Notes under the pieces: model-generated
Database searches by the model: none
The model's input: the letters and a program-made list of their open reading frames with translations, nothing else
What the model was told of the DNA's origin: nothing
In this document: piece by piece, positions 6,642 through 8,354 of the stretch
Position numbering within the stretch: position 1 is the first letter of the stretch
Layout of the letters: each line of letters opens with the position of its first letter
Source of the DNA: Bacteroidales bacterium
GTDB taxonomy: Bacteria; Bacteroidota; Bacteroidia; Bacteroidales; GCA-2711565
Reading direction: 5' to 3'
Assembly (NCBI GenBank): GCA_029931995.1
Contig: JAOZQX010000046.1
Location: 1 to 8,354, forward strand
DNA: 8,354 nucleotides
Translations under genes and position numbers: made by a program

Positions 6642-6824
6642 GTGAAAATTAATCACATTTATAGTGAGGTCGAGATCGAAGAATCTGGACTTAAAGCCAG
6701 CAACGGTATTAAGACCGAAGATAAGATTTATAAGAAACAAAATAAGGTTTACTTATTTGAAAAAATAAAAAAGGGAAAATTCAGATTACATAGTATAATA
6801 AATGAGAAATCCTTTTATTTATAG
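6642..6824 (+). CDS. Hypothetical 60-aa protein downstream of the zinc ribbon
   Basis: A short lysine- and glutamate-rich ORF of unknown function starting at a GTG, in the same frame as and 9 nt behind the 49-aa zinc-ribbon gene. The sequence (SEVEIEESGLKASNG, then NKVYLFEKIKKGKFRLHSI) alternates polar and hydrophobic residues as a small beta-rich domain would; there is no signal peptide, membrane segment or cysteine. It ends 43 nt before the start of the intrinsic terminator, so it would share the sigma-54 transcript. No Shine-Dalgarno is seen and a GTG start is weak evidence, so it may instead be a C-terminal domain cut off by the TAA at 6630, or not translated at all. Confidence 0.45.
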   Translation: MKINHIYSEVEIEESGLKASNGIKTEDKIYKKQNKVYLFEKIKKGKFRLHSIINEKSFYL

Positions 6825-6867
6825 CTCGCAGGAATGGACACTTTTTTAAGTGGCTTAAACAGATGAC

Positions 6868-6898
6868 AAAAAAGCCTTCCAATTTGGAGGGCTTTTTT
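6868..6898 (+). terminator. Intrinsic terminator of the sigma-54 unit
   Basis: AAAAAAGCCTTCC and GGAGGGCTTTTTT form a 13-bp stem with one G-U pair around an AATTT loop. The GC core is followed by a T6 run and more A/T. It ends the zinc-ribbon transcript and, because of the A6 run on the other side, could also work on the minus strand. Confidence 0.85.
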
Positions 6899-6901
6899 AT
6901 T

Positions 6902-6906
6902 AATTT
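6902..6906. repeat. Left copy of IS target-site duplication
   Basis: AATTT directly precedes the TG end of the insertion sequence and is repeated at 8211-8215 directly after its CA end. A 5-bp duplication is within the IS3-family range (3-5 bp). Because the word is AT-only, chance identity cannot be excluded on its own, but it falls exactly at the predicted ends. Confidence 0.6.
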
Positions 6907-6931
6907 TGTCCCGTCCTGAAATAAGTTGACA
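6905..6931 (+). repeat. Left terminal inverted repeat of the IS
   Basis: Pairs with 8186-8212 on the other strand at 22 of 27 positions. Conserved blocks are CGTCCT, AAATA and GTTGACA. The outermost two bases (TT) come from the target duplication, so the element proper starts at TG, position 6907. Confidence 0.8.
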
Positions 6932-6947
6932 CAAAATCGACTTATTT

Positions 6948-7340
6948 ATGAAAACAACAGGAAAGACAGCACAAAAGCGAACACAACGAGATTATCCTTT
7001 GGGCTTTAAATTATCACTGATATCCCAAGTAGAAAAAGGCGAGATGACCTATAAGCAAGCCCAAAAAGCTTATGGTATACAAGGCAGGAGTACGGTATTA
7101 GTTTAGTTAAGAAAATATGGTAAATTAGACTGGAGTAAACTAAGCCTACATTCTATGCCTAAATCAAAAGAAACTCCATCCCAAAAGATCAAACGCTTAG
7201 AAAAAGAGCTATCTGATGAACGTTTGAGAAATGCAATTCTTAACAAGATGATCAATATTTCAGATCAACAATATGGAACAGCGATCAGAAAAAAGTTTTT
7301 ATCCAAACAATCGAGTATATCCAACAAGAAAAGCAAGTAA
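6948..7340 (+). pseudogene. IS3-family transposase OrfA, broken by an in-frame TAG
   Basis: OrfA is the DNA-binding subunit of an IS3 transposase. From the ATG at 6948 the frame gives 130 codons, the usual size. Residues 33-57 form a helix-turn-helix (MTYKQAQKAYGIQGRSTVLV, then a stop, then LRKYGKLDW), and residues about 80-101 (IKRLEKELSDERL...) form the leucine-zipper coiled coil. Codon 53 is TAG (7104-7106) where relatives have Trp (VWLRKYG), a single TGG-to-TAG change. Downstream, A AAA AAG at 7289-7295 in this frame would shift ribosomes by -1 into orfB. With the nonsense codon, neither OrfA nor the OrfAB fusion can be made, unless translation restarts at the ATG at 7155, which would give only the coiled-coil part. 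Confidence 0.85.
7289..7295 (+). other. A6G programmed -1 frameshift site of the IS
   Basis: AAAAAAG is read as A AAA AAG in the orfA frame, the classic slippery heptamer of IS3 elements. After a -1 slip the next codon is GTT at 7295, and the frame runs open into orfB (VFIQTIEYIQQEK...). No clear downstream stem-loop was seen. Confidence 0.75.
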
Positions 7341-7360
7341 GCCTATCACGTTGTTGTCAG

Positions 7361-8172
7361 TTGTTTGGGATAAGTAGGCCTATATATCAATCGCGAGATA
7401 GAATTAGAAACAGGGCAGAAGAATTATCTCAAATACGATCCTTGGTACAATCACTAAGAATGGAAATGCCAAGAATTGGCACACGAAAACTTTATTATTT
7501 ACTTAAAGATGATTTTAAGTACTTAAATCTAAAAATAGGAAGAGATGCATTATTTAATTATTTACGTTCTGAACACCTGTTGATTAAGCCTAAAAAGAAT
7601 TATACTAAAACAACCCATTCAAAACACTGGTTACGCAAATATCCAAACCTATTGAAAAAAACAAAAGTCGAAAAACCAGAACAAGTCTTTGTAAGTGACA
7701 TTACTTACATTAAAACTAGAGAAAGAACACATTATCTTTCCTTAGTAACTGATGCTTTTAGCAGAAAAATAATGGGGTATATAGTGATGACATGAGTGCT
7801 GAGAATGTTGTTCAAGCCCTTAAAATGGCTGTCAAACAATGTAAAACTGATCAGCCTCTAATACATCATTCTGATAGAGGTTTGCAATATTGCTCTTCAA
7901 TTTATCAGAATGAACTTAGTGTTAATACGATTACTCCATCAATGACCGATGGATATAATTGTTATCAAAATGCCCTAGCAGAAAGAATGAATGGAATACT
8001 GAAACAAGAATTTTTTATTGAAACATGTAATACTGGTGAAGAGCTTGAAATATTGGTTAAACAATCTATTAAAACGTATAATAACAAAAGACCTCATTTG
8101 AGTTTAAAAATGAAAACACCTAATTTTATTCATGAAAAAACCGAAAAGGATACCCTCTTCGGTTTAAATTAA
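7361..8172 (+). pseudogene. IS3-family transposase OrfB (DDE integrase), frameshifted
   Basis: OrfB is the catalytic subunit with an rve (RNase H-like) core. The frame is open from 7244; the position given is the first plausible start, a TTG. The first part (to TGA at 7793-7795) ends in VFVSDITYI (first Asp, residue 113) and SLVTDAFSRKIMGY. The remainder lies in another frame (7792-8172) and supplies HHSDRGLQYCS (second Asp) and NALAERMNG (Glu), 35 residues apart, the IS3 DD(35)E spacing. The break falls just after MGY: relatives continue with about two residues and then S-D-D-M, and here AGT GAT GAC ATG appears after a net loss of one or four bases. All three catalytic residues survive, so the lesion looks recent. 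Both halves overlap by 4 nt (ATGA), which is coincidental rather than a designed coupling. Confidence 0.87.
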
Positions 8173-8185
8173 TATTTTTAAAAAC

Positions 8186-8212
8186 TGTCAACCTATTTTA
8201 GGACGACTCAAA
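8186..8212 (-). repeat. Right terminal inverted repeat of the IS
   Basis: Read on the minus strand it carries CGTCCT, AAATA and GTTGACA in the same order as the left repeat. It begins 14 nt after the orfB stop. The element proper ends at CA, position 8210. Confidence 0.8.
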
Positions 8213-8215
8213 TTT
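8211..8215. repeat. Right copy of IS target-site duplication
   Basis: AATTT follows the CA end of the IS and matches 6902-6906 in direct orientation. Confidence 0.6.
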
Positions 8216-8244
8216 AAAAAGTAAACTTAAACCACGTAAAAACA

Positions 8245-8272
8245 AAAAACCAGCACATCTGTGCTGGTTTTT
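8245..8272. terminator. Bidirectional intrinsic terminator after the tRNA gene
   Basis: AAAAACCAGCAC and GTGCTGGTTTTT form a perfect 12-bp stem with an ATCT loop. It ends 5 nt from the 3' end of the tRNA gene, so on the minus strand it terminates the tRNA transcript. With T5 runs on both strands it would also stop any transcript leaving the IS rightwards. Confidence 0.85.
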
Positions 8273-8277
8273 CTTAG

Positions 8278-8349
<72 letters not shown>

Positions 8350-8354
8350 ATATA

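Larger units (their letters stand above)
6907..8210 (+). mobile_element. IS3-family insertion sequence, inactivated (1304 bp)
   Basis: The element has TG...CA ends, imperfect inverted repeats, two overlapping reading frames in the 0 and -1 phases, an A6G slippery heptamer and a DD(35)E transposase, all hallmarks of IS3. It is flanked by AATTT on both sides. Two lesions disable it: TAG at 7104-7106 in orfA and a frameshift near 7783 in orfB. The ends are intact, so it could still be moved in trans by an active relative. It sits immediately after the terminator of the sigma-54 unit and disrupts no visible gene. I cannot name the exact IS. Confidence 0.88.

Noticed and set aside
6839..6852. Small hairpin CACTT-TTTT-AAGTG before the terminator
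   Set aside because: The stem is only 5 bp with an all-T loop and lies beside a far stronger terminator; too weak to list.
7104..7106. Reassignment of UAG as a sense codon to explain orfA
   Set aside because: The lipoprotein gene ends with TAG at 4355-4357 at the expected length, so UAG acts as a stop; orfB also has an unrelated frameshift.

Overview
The window comes from an AT-rich bacterium, almost certainly a member of the Bacteroidota. The clues are TAnnTTTG (-7 type) promoter motifs in front of several genes, few Shine-Dalgarno sequences, a long RecQ with a C-terminal extension followed by a DUF4296-like lipoprotein, and an initiator tRNA without encoded CCA. LPS-related genes indicate a Gram-negative envelope. 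The species cannot be named from this sequence.

Left part (1-5210). On the minus strand lie kdsD (arabinose-5-phosphate isomerase, first step of Kdo synthesis) and, 40 nt downstream, an lptB-type ABC ATPase (LPS export) cut by the window edge. Together they form a small LPS operon. Diverging from it on the plus strand is recQ, followed after 1 nt by a small lipoprotein gene. deoC (deoxyribose-phosphate aldolase) runs on the minus strand and meets the lipoprotein gene tail to tail with a single base between them.

Middle (5211-6898). A divergent promoter region separates deoC from a family 2 glycosyltransferase. Behind the glycosyltransferase is a 230-nt gap carrying a near-ideal sigma-54 promoter (TGGTACG-N4-TTGCA). 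It sits in front of a 49-aa CxxC/CxxC zinc-ribbon protein and a possible 60-aa second ORF in the same frame, and the unit ends in a strong intrinsic terminator. This tiny sigma-54 unit is the least ordinary part of the window and is not a family I recognise.

Right part (6902-8354). A complete but inactivated IS3-family insertion sequence (1304 bp, imperfect inverted repeats, 5-bp target duplication AATTT) begins 4 bp past that terminator. Its orfA has an in-frame TAG and its orfB a frameshift, while the A6G slippery heptamer and the DD(35)E residues are kept. A bidirectional terminator and an initiator tRNA-Met(CAU) gene on the minus strand close the window.

The most testable anomalies are the sigma-54 micro-operon, the loss of the Walker B aspartate in LptB (D to Y), and the double lesion in the IS.
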